From: SAR202 cluster bacterium
GTDB taxonomy: Bacteria; Chloroflexota; Dehalococcoidia; Lucifugimonadales; UBA3495
Reading direction: 5' to 3'
Length of the DNA stretch: 42,091 nucleotides
Assembly: GCA_016872385.1 (NCBI GenBank)
Contig: VGZV01000023.1
Span: 1-42,091, forward strand
In this document: positions 8,932-16,927 of the stretch, piece by piece
Layout: each line of letters opens with the position of its first letter
Numbering within the stretch: the first letter of the stretch is position 1
Notes under the pieces: model-generated
The model's database searches: none
Told to the model about the DNA's origin: nothing
The model's input: only the letters and a program-made list of their open reading frames with translations
Translations under genes and position numbers: made by a program

Positions 8932-9984
8932 ATGCCGGTCTTCAAGCCCGAATACCTGCACAAAGTAGCTTACGAGATTTACGTAGCCAAGGGCGTACCT
9001 GCTCACGAGGCGGAAATAGTCGCCAGCCACCAGGTAAAGGCCAACCTGGTGGGCCACGACTCCCACGGCGTCATCCACATTCCGGAATACTGCGAGCGCA
9101 TTGACAAGGGCCACATTGTTCCTGGCGCTCCCTTTGTAGTGGAACGGGAATCACCCACCACGGCGGTAATTAACGGCAACTGGGGCTTTGGCTTTGTGGT
9201 CACTGAGAAGGCCACTCGCATGGCCATTGCCAAGGCCAAGGCCCAGGGAGTGGCGGCCATCACCGTGCACTATCAGAGCCACATTGGGCGGCTGGGCGAC
9301 TACCCCACCATGTGCATCCAGGAAGGCCTCATCGCCATGATTACTGCCGACTCCGGCGCTGGCCCCAAGGCGGTGGCGCCTTTTGGCGGCCGCGCCCGGC
9401 GCCTGGGCACCAACCCCATCTGCATCGGCGTGCCCAGCGAGCTGCCCGGCCCGGTGCTGCTGGACATGGCCACCAGCGCGGTGGCCGCAGGCAAGATTTC
9501 CCTGGCCCGCAACCGCAAGCAGCCGGTGCCCCTGGGATGGATTGTGGACAAGGACGGCAAGCCCACCACCGACCCCAACGACTACGGCAAGGGCGGCGCA
9601 ATCCTGCCGGTGGGGGCAGACCAGGGCCACAAGGGTTACGGCCTGTCCTTTATGGTGGAGATGTTCTCCGGGCTCCTCACCGGCTTGGGCTTTGGCATTG
9701 ACCCCAAGGCCCGCCACAACGACGGCGTGTTCATCTCGGCCTTCAAGGTGGAGAATTTCCGCCCCCTAGAGCAGTTCAAGAAGGAGATGAAGGAGTTCGC
9801 CGAGTTCGTCAAGACCTCGCCGCCCGCCGCTGGCTTTAGCGAAGTACTGTATCCTGGCGAGCTGGAGTACCGCACCGAGCTTAAGCGCCGCAAAGAAGGC
9901 ATCTTCGTGGAGGACGAGACCTGGCACGAAATCACGGAACTGATGCACAACTTGGAAGTCACAGCCAAGGTGGGCAAACCGTAG
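8932..9984 (+). CDS. LDH2/MDH2-family NAD(P)-dependent oxidoreductase
   Basis: 350-residue member of the malate/L-lactate dehydrogenase type 2 family (also ureidoglycolate, sulfolactate and delta-1-piperideine-2-carboxylate reductases), which interconvert 2-hydroxy and 2-oxo acids. AGGAGG lies 8 bases before ATG 8932, which fixes the start; the open frame extends far upstream but over livG. Landmarks are GHDSHGV (41-47), SHIGRLGDY with the likely catalytic His117, and LGTNPICIGVPS and VLLDMATSAVAAGKI in the nucleotide-binding part. Substrate is not predictable. It is transcribed divergently from livG, and a strong terminator follows. Confidence 0.88.
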   Translation: MPVFKPEYLHKVAYEIYVAKGVPAHEAEIVASHQVKANLVGHDSHGVIHIPEYCERIDKGHIVPGAPFVVERESPTTAVINGNWGFGFVVTEKATRMAIAKAKAQGVAAITVHYQSHIGRLGDYPTMCIQEGLIAMITADSGAGPKAVAPFGGRARRLGTNPICIGVPSELPGPVLLDMATSAVAAGKISLARNRKQPVPLGWIVDKDGKPTTDPNDYGKGGAILPVGADQGHKGYGLSFMVEMFSGLLTGLGFGIDPKARHNDGVFISAFKVENFRPLEQFKKEMKEFAEFVKTSPPAAGFSEVLYPGELEYRTELKRRKEGIFVEDETWHEITELMHNLEVTAKVGKP

Positions 9985-10065
9985 TACAGCGGCGCACTTC
10001 CACTGGTGCCCTCCCTGTAGGGTCTGGTGTACAGGCAACCGTTATTCTGCTGGAACAGCTACCGT

Positions 10066-10103
10066 CGGAGTCCTGAGGCAATCTCAGGGCTCCGATGCTT
10101 TTA
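10066..10103 (+). terminator. Rho-independent terminator after the LDH2-type gene
   Basis: A 12-bp stem, CGGAGTCCTGAG (10066-10077) against CTCAGGGCTCCG (10083-10094), has one G-T wobble and the loop GCAAT. ATGCTTTTATT follows. Confidence 0.7.
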
Positions 10104-10173
10104 TTGGTACTGCCTAAAAGCATTCAACGGAATCAATCACTTGGTGGCTCAGTTGCACTATTGTGCCCTCGGC

Positions 10174-11985
10174 CTATTTGGATGTTTCCACCGGCACTAG
10201 GTAAACTCCCAGGGCGCGGGGCAACAGGGAACTCTCGTAGTTAAAAAAGGTCTCCACCGCCACCAGGAACTGGTGGTCGCCGGTCTTTTGCCAGCCAAAG
10301 GGCACCGGATTCCACCCCACCATGCGCCGCAGCCGCTCCCGCTGCTCCACCGCCGAGTCCAATCCGTCGCTGCGCAGGCGGGCCAGGTTAGCGGTCATGG
10401 CAAAGTCATCGGCCACCTCCTTGCCGGTGAGAAACACCCATAAGGTGGTGGCAGAACCCGCCGCAGGCTGGCGTTCCAGCACAACCCAGCTCAGGGCGTG
10501 GTCCCATTCCATGATGCGCCGGTAGGCCGCCGGGGCGTTGGCAAAGTCGGGCCGGGCCAAGTCCACTACCCACAATCCGCCGCCCTCGTCCTTGAAGCCG
10601 TACAGAGTGTTGAAAAGGAACCGGCCGTCGGCGCTCAATGCCGCGGATGCGCCGTACAGCCCCTCTGAAGGCGCTTTGGGAAACCCCTCCAATGGGTAGT
10701 GCACCTCCGCATAGTCATCGGGCTGCGCTACCTTCGCCAGGTACACCGACTGCCACCGCGGGTCCGCGGGCGCGCCATCTTTTGGCCCGGGCCACCCTTC
10801 CGAACTGAGAAGCCACCGGCTGGGGTCGCTGGGCAGGGGCAACGCCACAAGCATAATGCCCGGCGCGGTGTAAATCTCCTGGGCGGCGCCATCACTGGAC
10901 AGAGCCAGAATTTTGTATCTCTGCTTTTTGTCGGGTTCCAGGGAGCGCCGGACTGTTATGTAGTAGTTGTCCTGCGGCCCGCCAGGAACCGCTGAATAGC
11001 GCCGGATACCTCCCGCTGCATCGCACTCCTGTAGCCAGGGCGTCCCGCGCTGCACCAGAAGCTGCGTCACCCACTCTCCCTCAAACCCAAAGTACTCCAC
11101 GTTGCTGCCCGCGCCGCTGCGCAGCAACGCATTGACCTCCCCGACAAAGGGCAAAGGGTTTGCGGCATCAGCAGAAGCTGATACATGCTCCGGAGTAAAA
11201 CGGTAGCCCACGGCCTCCAGCAAACCCGCGTACTCCAGGTCTTTGAGACTCTCCAGGTATGTCTGGCAGTCCTGGCGGGCCAGCTCCGCGGGCGGATACC
11301 GTTGTTCCTCAAAGGGCAACTCCAGAATCTCCTGTTCAAATTGCCTGGCGGATTCCGAGGTCTTGACACTTAATGCCCTGGCATTGACGTGCAGGTGGCT
11401 GGGCGCGGATACCCCAGCCTCGGGGCTGCGCCACTCCTCGGGCAGCGTGTAGGGAATCACCAGGAAAGTGCCGTCTGGGAAGACCTCGGCAACGACGCCA
11501 CTGCTCTCCTTGCCGGGCAGATACTCAAACTGGAGAGAGTGAAACAGGTAGTGAGGAAAGGGCTGCTGTTCCAGGCGGCGGGCCAGGCTACGCTCCACCG
11601 GCGCCCCCATGGCCTTGAGCCGGTACACCTTATGGACTGGGTGCTCACCCAACATTTGAGACTCCAGGGCCAGCAGGTCCAGGTAGGTATCGCTCCTCCC
11701 CTGCCTGAACCTGAGTTTGACTTTTCCGCCCTGCTCAACTATCTCCTCTGGTAGGTTATCGGGACGGCTCCAGCCATTAACATCGCCCTTGAGATCTGTT
11801 CTGGCATAAAAATGGGGCTTGAGGAGATCCCGGAAAGGGCGGGACAATTGGTAGCTGGGACGGACCGCCAGCACATCCAGAGACCAGTCCACGGTAATGT
11901 TGTTTAGAGGCGCATGCTCAGCCTGGGGACGGCAAGCCGAAATAACCAGGAGGCAGAGCACCGCCAAGAGCAAACGAAGCTTCAT
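10174..11985 (-). CDS. Large lipoprotein of unknown function
   Basis: 603 residues from ATG 11985, chosen because GGAG lies just upstream and the product then begins with a good lipoprotein signal, MKLRLLLAVLCLLVISAC (Cys18). The N-terminal half is rich in Glu, Leu and aromatic residues and holds a Gln/Glu-rich helix around the EQEILELPFEEQ segment. The C-terminal half has repeated strand-like stretches (YKILALSSDG, GRFLFNTLYGFKDEGGGLWVVDL, TTLWVFLTG) that could be beta-propeller blades. I recognise no family. It is convergent with the LDH2-type gene and divergent from the aldolase gene. Confidence 0.65.
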   Translation of the reverse strand: MKLRLLLAVLCLLVISACRPQAEHAPLNNITVDWSLDVLAVRPSYQLSRPFRDLLKPHFYARTDLKGDVNGWSRPDNLPEEIVEQGGKVKLRFRQGRSDTYLDLLALESQMLGEHPVHKVYRLKAMGAPVERSLARRLEQQPFPHYLFHSLQFEYLPGKESSGVVAEVFPDGTFLVIPYTLPEEWRSPEAGVSAPSHLHVNARALSVKTSESARQFEQEILELPFEEQRYPPAELARQDCQTYLESLKDLEYAGLLEAVGYRFTPEHVSASADAANPLPFVGEVNALLRSGAGSNVEYFGFEGEWVTQLLVQRGTPWLQECDAAGGIRRYSAVPGGPQDNYYITVRRSLEPDKKQRYKILALSSDGAAQEIYTAPGIMLVALPLPSDPSRWLLSSEGWPGPKDGAPADPRWQSVYLAKVAQPDDYAEVHYPLEGFPKAPSEGLYGASAALSADGRFLFNTLYGFKDEGGGLWVVDLARPDFANAPAAYRRIMEWDHALSWVVLERQPAAGSATTLWVFLTGKEVADDFAMTANLARLRSDGLDSAVEQRERLRRMVGWNPVPFGWQKTGDHQFLVAVETFFNYESSLLPRALGVYLVPVETSK

Positions 11986-12078
11986 AGCACTCCAAAAAGC
12001 GCCGCTGGAAGTTGCCCAGAGTGTAGGCAATATCCGGGCAGATGACAACCGCCCACCCATCAAATGCCTGAACAGGGA

Positions 12079-12107
12079 TTGACACCTTTGGTTGGAGTGG
12101 CTAGTCT
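12079..12107 (+). promoter_or_regulatory. Promoter for the aldolase gene
   Basis: TTGACA at 12079-12084, a 17-base spacer, and TAGTCT at 12102-12107. It lies about 70 bases before the aldolase start. Confidence 0.55.
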
Positions 12108-12177
12108 GCCCTCAGGCTGAAACCCGGCGAATCTAGAAAGCAGGCTGGCCATCCAGCCAAGTAGTGAAGGAGATATC

Positions 12178-12960
12178 ATGCGCGAGAATACCCTGAAGCA
12201 AAAGCTGCAAGCAGGCAAAGCGGTTTTTGGCTCCATGATTACTTTCCCGTCGCCCCAGGTAGTGGAGATGCTGGGATACCTGGGGTTTGACTGGGTGCTT
12301 ATTGACAACGAACATGGTTCGGTAACGGTAGACAACTCTGAGGAGATGATCCGCGCCGCTGAAATCACCGGCATCGCCCCCATTGTGCGGCCCGTGGCCA
12401 ACCGTCCGGAGATTATTGCCCCGTTCCTGGACCGGGGCGCCTGGGGCGTGCAGGTGCCGCATGTAAACACGGCGGCGGAAGCTCGGGCAGCGGTGGACGC
12501 CGTTAAGTACTATCCCACTGGGCACCGGGGAATCTTCAGCCGCAGCCGCCCTGCGGACTACGGCTTTGCCGGCAGCACTGAAGCCTACGTGTCCGACGCC
12601 AACCGCAACACTCTGGTGTGCTTGATGCTGGAGGAAGTGGAGGCAATCGAAAATCTGGGTGAACTGGTGCGAGTGCCAGGCGTGGACGTGTTCTTTATCG
12701 GCTCAGGCGACCTGTCGCAGTCCATGGGCTACCCGGGGCAGCAGACCCACCCGGAAGTGCAGGCCCAGATGGAGAAGGGCATAAAAATAATCCGCGATGC
12801 AGGCGGTATTGCGGGTTGCAGCTGCCCAGATTCCCTGGTGTCCAAGTTCCTGGGGCTGGGCGTTCAGTATTTCCATACCAATGTGGGAAGCCTGCTCCAG
12901 ACCTCTAGCGCCAATTACCTCAAGACCATGCGCCAGGCCGCTGGCAAGGCCGGCCTTTAG
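12178..12960 (+). CDS. HpcH/HpaI-family class II aldolase
   Basis: 260-residue metal-dependent aldolase of the HpcH/HpaI/CitE superfamily, similar to 4-hydroxy-2-oxoheptanedioate and 2-keto-3-deoxy-sugar-acid aldolases that release pyruvate. AAGGAG precedes ATG 12178. Conserved residues visible are the base in DNEHG (His46), Arg71 (IVRP), the metal ligands Glu152 (LMLEEVEA) and Asp178 (GSGDLS), and GAWGVQVPHV, where the usual Met is replaced by His95. The true substrate cannot be inferred; nearby PEP carboxykinase and LDH2-type genes suggest organic-acid metabolism. Confidence 0.87.
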   Translation: MRENTLKQKLQAGKAVFGSMITFPSPQVVEMLGYLGFDWVLIDNEHGSVTVDNSEEMIRAAEITGIAPIVRPVANRPEIIAPFLDRGAWGVQVPHVNTAAEARAAVDAVKYYPTGHRGIFSRSRPADYGFAGSTEAYVSDANRNTLVCLMLEEVEAIENLGELVRVPGVDVFFIGSGDLSQSMGYPGQQTHPEVQAQMEKGIKIIRDAGGIAGCSCPDSLVSKFLGLGVQYFHTNVGSLLQTSSANYLKTMRQAAGKAGL

Positions 12961-12970
12961 CAGTTTATTA

Positions 12971-12999
12971 GCCAGGGGTGGAACAACTCCACTCCTGGC
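12971..12999 (+). terminator. Hairpin after the aldolase gene
   Basis: GCCAGGGGTGGA (12971-12982) pairs with TCCACTCCTGGC (12988-12999) around ACAAC, with one wobble. There is no T-run, so termination would be weak or factor-aided. The rest of the 12961-13278 gap holds the pckA promoter and a roughly 180-base untranslated leader in which I see nothing else. Confidence 0.45.
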
Positions 13000-13061
13000 C
13001 AATGCCCTTGGCTCTGTATCCGGGCAACTGTTGGACACTGGTGGGATGCCGCTGGTTTGCG

Positions 13062-13090
13062 TTGCCATCAATGCGGGAACCTGCTATGAT
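13062..13090 (+). promoter_or_regulatory. Promoter for pckA
   Basis: TTGCCA at 13062-13067, a 17-base spacer, and an extended -10 TGCTATGAT ending at 13090. The implied leader to pckA is about 180 bases. Confidence 0.6.
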
Positions 13091-13278
13091 TATACCTACA
13101 ATACCGCACTAGAATGGCACTTAGTGGCTACCCCGCAAAAGCCGCACAGGCTGGGGCGGAAGCCACTTCCTACCAAGCCGCAGGCCAGCCCTCAACTTCA
13201 TCGCATGCAATGCCCTGAAGTGAGCGTCTGCCCAGCACCAACGGCGGGGGCCAAGAAAGATGCGGCTTGGGGGAAATT

Positions 13279-14901
13279 ATGGAACAAAACTTCTTGGAAT
13301 TCATCAAGACGCTTCCTGGCCGGTCTAATGTCCAGACTCTCAGCGTACCAGAACTGGATGACCAGGCCCGGCACTATGGACGCCGCACCCAGACTGAAAG
13401 TCTCAGCTTCTACTCCAATGTCCGCAACCGCAACGCTCGCGACACCGTAGTTTTTGGCAGCGACCGGGTGGCTTCCAAGAAGCTCACCGAGCGCCAGAAA
13501 ACCATCGCCGAGAAGAAGGACCAGACCCTCAAGGCGGTGCAAGCTTATCTGGAACGAGCCCCCCTAATTCGAGTCCAGCGCACCATCGGCGATAACTCCT
13601 CCTTCAACCCCAAGTGCAACCTCTTCCTCTCCGTTCAGCGCTCCGATAACGTCCGCCAGGCCTGTCTCTGGAGTCACACTCTGCGGGACTACTCCCCCAG
13701 CGAAGCAGGCCCAGAGCTTTACCAGGTATGTATCCCAGAGTGGCCGGAGGAAGAGCGCCAGGTGCTGGTGTTCCCGGAGATTAACTTGAACGTGGTGCTG
13801 GGCATTGACTACGTAGGCGAAGTAAAGATGGGGTTCCTCCGCATGGCCATGTGGGACGCCAAGGAGGAAGGGATGCTCAGCCTGCACGCTGGCTCCAAGA
13901 CGGTGACAGCGCGCCAGAACGACGGCAAGAACCTCCGCTACGGCATGATTTTCTTTGGCCTTTCCGGCACCGGCAAAACCACCCACTCTTGCCACAACCA
14001 CGGCTTGACCGCCCGCGGCGAGGACATGGACATCCTCCAGGACGACATTGTTTTCCTGGCCAAGGACGGCAGCGCTCTGGGCACTGAGCGCGGGTTTTAC
14101 CTGAAGACCGAAGGCCTGCACCCCGAAACGCAGGCAGTAGTGTGGAAGGCCCTGGAAGGCCCGGAGGCCTTGTTTGAGAACGTGATGCTCACCGATCAGG
14201 GCAAGATAGATTACGCCGACCTGTCCCTGGGCGGCAATGGCCGGGCCATTATACCCCGCGCCAACTTTGCCCCCTACGTCGGCTCAGACATAAATCTGCC
14301 CTCCGCCGACAAGCTGGACGGCCTGATTGTAGCTTTCATTACGCGCCGCATGACGGTGCTGCCCTTGGCCTCCAAGCTCAATCCAGAGCAGGCTGCGGCG
14401 GCCTTCATGCTGGGTGAGAGCGTAGAGACCTCGGCCGGCGACCCCCGCCGCGCCGGAGAATCGGTGCGGGTGGTGGGCACCAATCCCTTCCTGCTGGGTT
14501 CCGAAGCTGATGAGGGCAACTGGTTCTACGATTTCGTGAAGCGCAACGAGAGCCGGGTCCAGTGCTACCTGCTGAACACCGGCGGCGTGGGCGAGATAAT
14601 TGAGCGCAGCGCCGACGGGCGGGCGGTGATCAAGCAGCGGGTCAACCGCATCGCCATTCCCGAGATGGCGGCCATCATCCGCGGCATTGTACGCAACACC
14701 ATCGAGTGGGAGAAAGAACCCCACTTTGGCACCTTGGTGCCCAAGAAAGTGGATGGCGCGGATCTGAGCAAATACGATCTGTCCAAGTTCTACACCAAGC
14801 AGCAAATTGATGAATACGTCCTTCGTCTGAAGGACGAAAGGAAGAAGTACCTGGCCGGGTTCCCGGGACTCAACGCCAAGGTGGTCAATGCCCTGGGTTA
14901 G
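13279..14901 (+). CDS. pckA: Divergent ATP-type phosphoenolpyruvate carboxykinase
   Basis: 540 residues from ATG 13279, preceded by GGGGGA. The enzyme interconverts oxaloacetate plus ATP with PEP plus CO2 and ADP, linking the TCA cycle to gluconeogenesis. The kinase-1 loop GLSGTGKTT (227-235) is intact. YVGEVKMG (178-185) replaces the usual YAGEMKKG but keeps one of the lysines. The kinase-2 region reads LQDDIVFL in place of GDDEHGW, and TERGFYLKTEGL replaces FEGGCYAK. The later LPLASKLNPEQA and LLNTGGVGE match family positions, so the fold and ATP site are preserved while the metal-site surroundings are altered. The greA-like gene starts 22 bases after it, probably in the same transcript. 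Confidence 0.82.
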   Translation: MEQNFLEFIKTLPGRSNVQTLSVPELDDQARHYGRRTQTESLSFYSNVRNRNARDTVVFGSDRVASKKLTERQKTIAEKKDQTLKAVQAYLERAPLIRVQRTIGDNSSFNPKCNLFLSVQRSDNVRQACLWSHTLRDYSPSEAGPELYQVCIPEWPEEERQVLVFPEINLNVVLGIDYVGEVKMGFLRMAMWDAKEEGMLSLHAGSKTVTARQNDGKNLRYGMIFFGLSGTGKTTHSCHNHGLTARGEDMDILQDDIVFLAKDGSALGTERGFYLKTEGLHPETQAVVWKALEGPEALFENVMLTDQGKIDYADLSLGGNGRAIIPRANFAPYVGSDINLPSADKLDGLIVAFITRRMTVLPLASKLNPEQAAAAFMLGESVETSAGDPRRAGESVRVVGTNPFLLGSEADEGNWFYDFVKRNESRVQCYLLNTGGVGEIIERSADGRAVIKQRVNRIAIPEMAAIIRGIVRNTIEWEKEPHFGTLVPKKVDGADLSKYDLSKFYTKQQIDEYVLRLKDERKKYLAGFPGLNAKVVNALG

Positions 14902-14923
14902 GGTTAGAGGAGGATTGCCCCAC

Positions 14924-15733
14924 ATGATTACCATTAGCCCCTGTTTTTCCGAGGCCCTCAGCTCTTACGTGGCGGCCAAGAAGGATGGCAAGAAGGGCTT
15001 GGAGGGCCACCAGGAATTGAGCCGGTTTATCGCTTGGTGCGGCCGGGAGCGCAAGGTTAGCGAGCTGTCGCCATCGGAAGTGGCAGACTACGCACAGCAC
15101 GTGGGAATGTCCGGGGCAGACCCGGCAGTGCGGCTGACTCCAGTCAAGGAGTTCCTGTCGTTTCTCAAGGATGAAGGGTGGACTCAGACCGGCCTGTCCA
15201 GCCACCTGCGCGTGCCCAGGACCCGCAAGGTCGCCGGCAAGAAAGCCCTTGCAGTGGCCGCCGCCGAGACCACCTATCTCAGTCAAGAAGGCTATGAAAG
15301 CCTGACGTCCCAGCTTGAGTCTCTGAAAGTGGACCGGGTGAACGTAGTAGAGGACATCAAGCGGGCTATGGCGGATAAGGACTTCCGGGAAAACGCTCCC
15401 CTGGATGCCGCCAAAGAACGGCAGGGTATAATTGAAGCCCGCATCCGGGAACTGGAAGCAGCCCTGGCTTCTGCCCAAATCATGGGTGACGAACCGGCAG
15501 AACCGCGGCAGCGGGTCAAGGTTGGGACTACGGTCAGACTCAAGGACATCGAGTCCGGCCGGCTAATCAACTACACGCTGGTGGACGCACGGGAAGCCAA
15601 CGTGGCGGCAGGCAAGATTTCCACCGTATCGCCGGTGGGCCAGGCACTGCTGGAGAAGTCCGTGGGCGAAGAAGTAACCATTAACGTGCCCCGCGGCACT
15701 CTGCGGTACCAGATTCAGCAAATCCATCGTTAA
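14924..15733 (+). CDS. GreA-type transcription factor with an N-terminal SAM-like domain
   Basis: 269 residues. AGAGGAGG lies 9 bases before ATG 14924. Residues about 115-269 are a complete GreA/GreB elongation factor. The coiled coil carries the tip DFRENAPLDAAKE, with the acidic residues Asp153 and Glu156 that stimulate RNA polymerase backtrack cleavage, and the C-terminal FKBP-like domain ends VTINVPRGTLRYQI. Residues 1-105 are an added helical domain (LSPSEVADYAQHV, LTPVKEFLSFLKDEGW, HLRVPRT) that looks like the core-binding SAM-like domain of tyrosine recombinases, joined by a basic Ala-rich linker. No recombinase catalytic domain is present. The extra domain may bind DNA or a partner. 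Confidence 0.82.
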   Translation: MITISPCFSEALSSYVAAKKDGKKGLEGHQELSRFIAWCGRERKVSELSPSEVADYAQHVGMSGADPAVRLTPVKEFLSFLKDEGWTQTGLSSHLRVPRTRKVAGKKALAVAAAETTYLSQEGYESLTSQLESLKVDRVNVVEDIKRAMADKDFRENAPLDAAKERQGIIEARIRELEAALASAQIMGDEPAEPRQRVKVGTTVRLKDIESGRLINYTLVDAREANVAAGKISTVSPVGQALLEKSVGEEVTINVPRGTLRYQIQQIHR

Positions 15734-15753
15734 TCTCGCCAAGCCATTGCCAG

Positions 15754-15798
15754 GCGGCCTTCCTCCGATGATTATGGGGGAGGGCCGCTGCCTTTTTT
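15754..15798 (+). terminator. Rho-independent terminator after the greA fusion
   Basis: GCGGCCTTCCTCC (15754-15766) pairs with GGGGGAGGGCCGC (15776-15788), with wobbles, around a 9-base loop. TGCC and six T (15793-15798) follow. Confidence 0.75.
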
Positions 15799-15850
15799 GG
15801 CCTTACCCTTGGCCCCCTCCCCAGATGGGGGGCCTTGCCCCAAAATACAA

Positions 15851-15932
15851 TCGTCGCACCGGCGAAGGCCAGTGCCCAAGTCCCACGATGGCTCAGTCCA
15901 GATACGGGTTTCGGCTTTCGCCGGAACGACGA
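15851..15932. repeat. Palindromic repeat with CCGGCG cores
   Basis: TCGTCGCACCGGCGAAGGCC at the left and GGCTTTCGCCGGAACGACGA at the right are imperfect inverted copies. The same CCGGCG-AAGCCGG core recurs near 16.5, 24.75 and 35.35 kb, so this is a dispersed palindromic repeat. Confidence 0.6.
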
Positions 15933-15987
15933 TAATGCAATCAGGAACCTTTGAGGCAACGCCCCAAAGGGATGAGGCCCCCCAAAG

Positions 15988-16452
15988 CTACCCCAATCCC
16001 TCCACCACCTTCAAAATCTCCGCAGGCTCCGGCAATGTGCCCGGCGCGTAGGTCTGCCGGAACCGGATAACCCCGGCCTTGTCCACCACCAGCACCGCGC
16101 GAGTGCTGGCGCCCCGCTCTTCGTTCCAAAGGCTATATGCCTGGCTGACCTTGCCCTTGGGGTGCCAGTCCGACAGTTCCGGGTAGGGCAGGCCCCCCAT
16201 GGCAGTGCACCAGGCCCGGTGGGCGTTGACGTGGTCGCAGCTTATGCCCAGCACCTGGGCATCCTTCTCCGCAAACCGGCTGTTGAACATCCGGAAGGCG
16301 GTGGCCTGGTTGGTTCAACCGGCAGTGAAGTCAAAGACGTGAAAGGACAGGATTACGTGCTTCTGGCCGCGGTACTGGCTCAACGAGATATCGCCGTCAT
16401 TGGCCGAGGGCAGTTTAAAGTCCGGAGCTAGCTCTCCCACTTGTCCCGCCAT
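15988..16452 (-). CDS. Peroxiredoxin with in-frame TGA at the peroxidatic position (probable selenoprotein)
   Basis: Reading minus from ATG 16452 (AGGTG six bases upstream) gives 45 residues of a peroxiredoxin, then TGA at 16317-16315, then 108 more residues in the same frame to a normal stop. Around the TGA the product reads FHVFDFTAG-(TGA)-TNQATAFRMF. Peroxiredoxins have T-x-x-C here, so the TGA (codon 46) replaces the peroxidatic cysteine exactly. The rest is intact: VLGISCDH, the YPELSD strand, and the Arg-containing STRAVLVVDKAGVIRF. A stem-loop follows the TGA. Sec-containing peroxiredoxins are known in other bacteria. The function would be reduction of peroxides by thiol donors in the cytoplasm. 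A nonsense mutation is the alternative, but the downstream half shows no decay. Confidence 0.75.
16274..16317 (-). promoter_or_regulatory. SECIS-like stem-loop after the peroxiredoxin TGA
   Basis: In the minus-strand RNA, AACC-A-GGC (16311-16304) can pair with GCCGGUU (16280-16274). This gives seven base pairs with one bulged A, starting four bases after the UGA, and closes a 23-base loop that may hold a short inner helix. Position and size fit bacterial selenocysteine insertion elements, which are poorly conserved in sequence. Hand-drawn pairing only. Confidence 0.45.
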
Positions 16453-16465
16453 ACAATCACCTGCA

Positions 16466-16619
16466 TCATTCAAGGGTAGTGTATCAATTAGCCCTTCGTC
16501 GTTCCGGCGCAAGCCGGAACCCAGTGGTGCGTTTCAGCCATGTCCCTATCTGGGCATCCCGACTTGTCGGGGTGCGACGAGTTGAGTCCTTAAGCAAACT
16601 GATACACTACTCATTCAAG
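16466..16619. mobile_element. MITE-like element with 9-bp target duplication (copy 1)
   Basis: TCATTCAAG occurs at 16466-16474 and again at 16611-16619, directly flanking a 136-base element. The element ends are inverted: GTAGTGTATCAATT at the left and AAACTGATACACTAC at the right. Inside is a CGTTCCGGCG-AAGCCGGAA palindrome. It has no coding capacity and a second copy lies at 35315-35464. This fits a non-autonomous transposon that makes a 9-bp duplication. It sits between the peroxiredoxin start and the next repeat. Confidence 0.75.
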
Positions 16620-16679
16620 ACTTGCCTGGCATTTCCACCGGCCAACGGATTATACTCCCTGTTGGCGACCAGCCGAAAC

Positions 16680-16909
16680 TATTCACCGCAGAGAGCGCGG
16701 AGAACGCGGAGATTTGGGGGGCGTACTGGTTGCATAAGTGACCGCTCGCCCTGAGCTTGTCGAAGGGCCGCATACCACAGTTCATGGTTCGACAGGCCCA
16801 TCCTTCAGCTGAAGAACTCACCACGAGCGGTCTGGTTGTCCCTGCAAGACTGGTGCAGAGGAACTCTATCCCAAAAATCTCAGCGTTCCCTGGCCCTCCG
16901 CGGTGAATA
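16680..16909. repeat. Inverted repeat element with a nested palindrome
   Basis: TATTCACCGC at 16680-16689 and GCGGTGAATA at 16900-16909 are perfect inverted ends, each extended by imperfect GAGAGCGCGGAG-like sequence. Nested at 16741-16831 is a second palindrome, ACCGCTCGCCCTGAGC to CCACGAGCGGT, with a CTTGTCGAAGG core that recurs at 20992, 26096 and 27479. The gap 16453-16927 therefore holds only repeats and, at its right edge, the GGAG ribosome site of the next gene. Confidence 0.6.
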
Positions 16910-16927
16910 AACTACGGAGCAACCAAT

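Noticed and set aside
15988..16512. Two separate genes or a frameshifted pseudogene for the peroxiredoxin
   Set aside because: Both halves are in one frame and join only at the TGA, so no frameshift is needed and the parts together give one complete fold.
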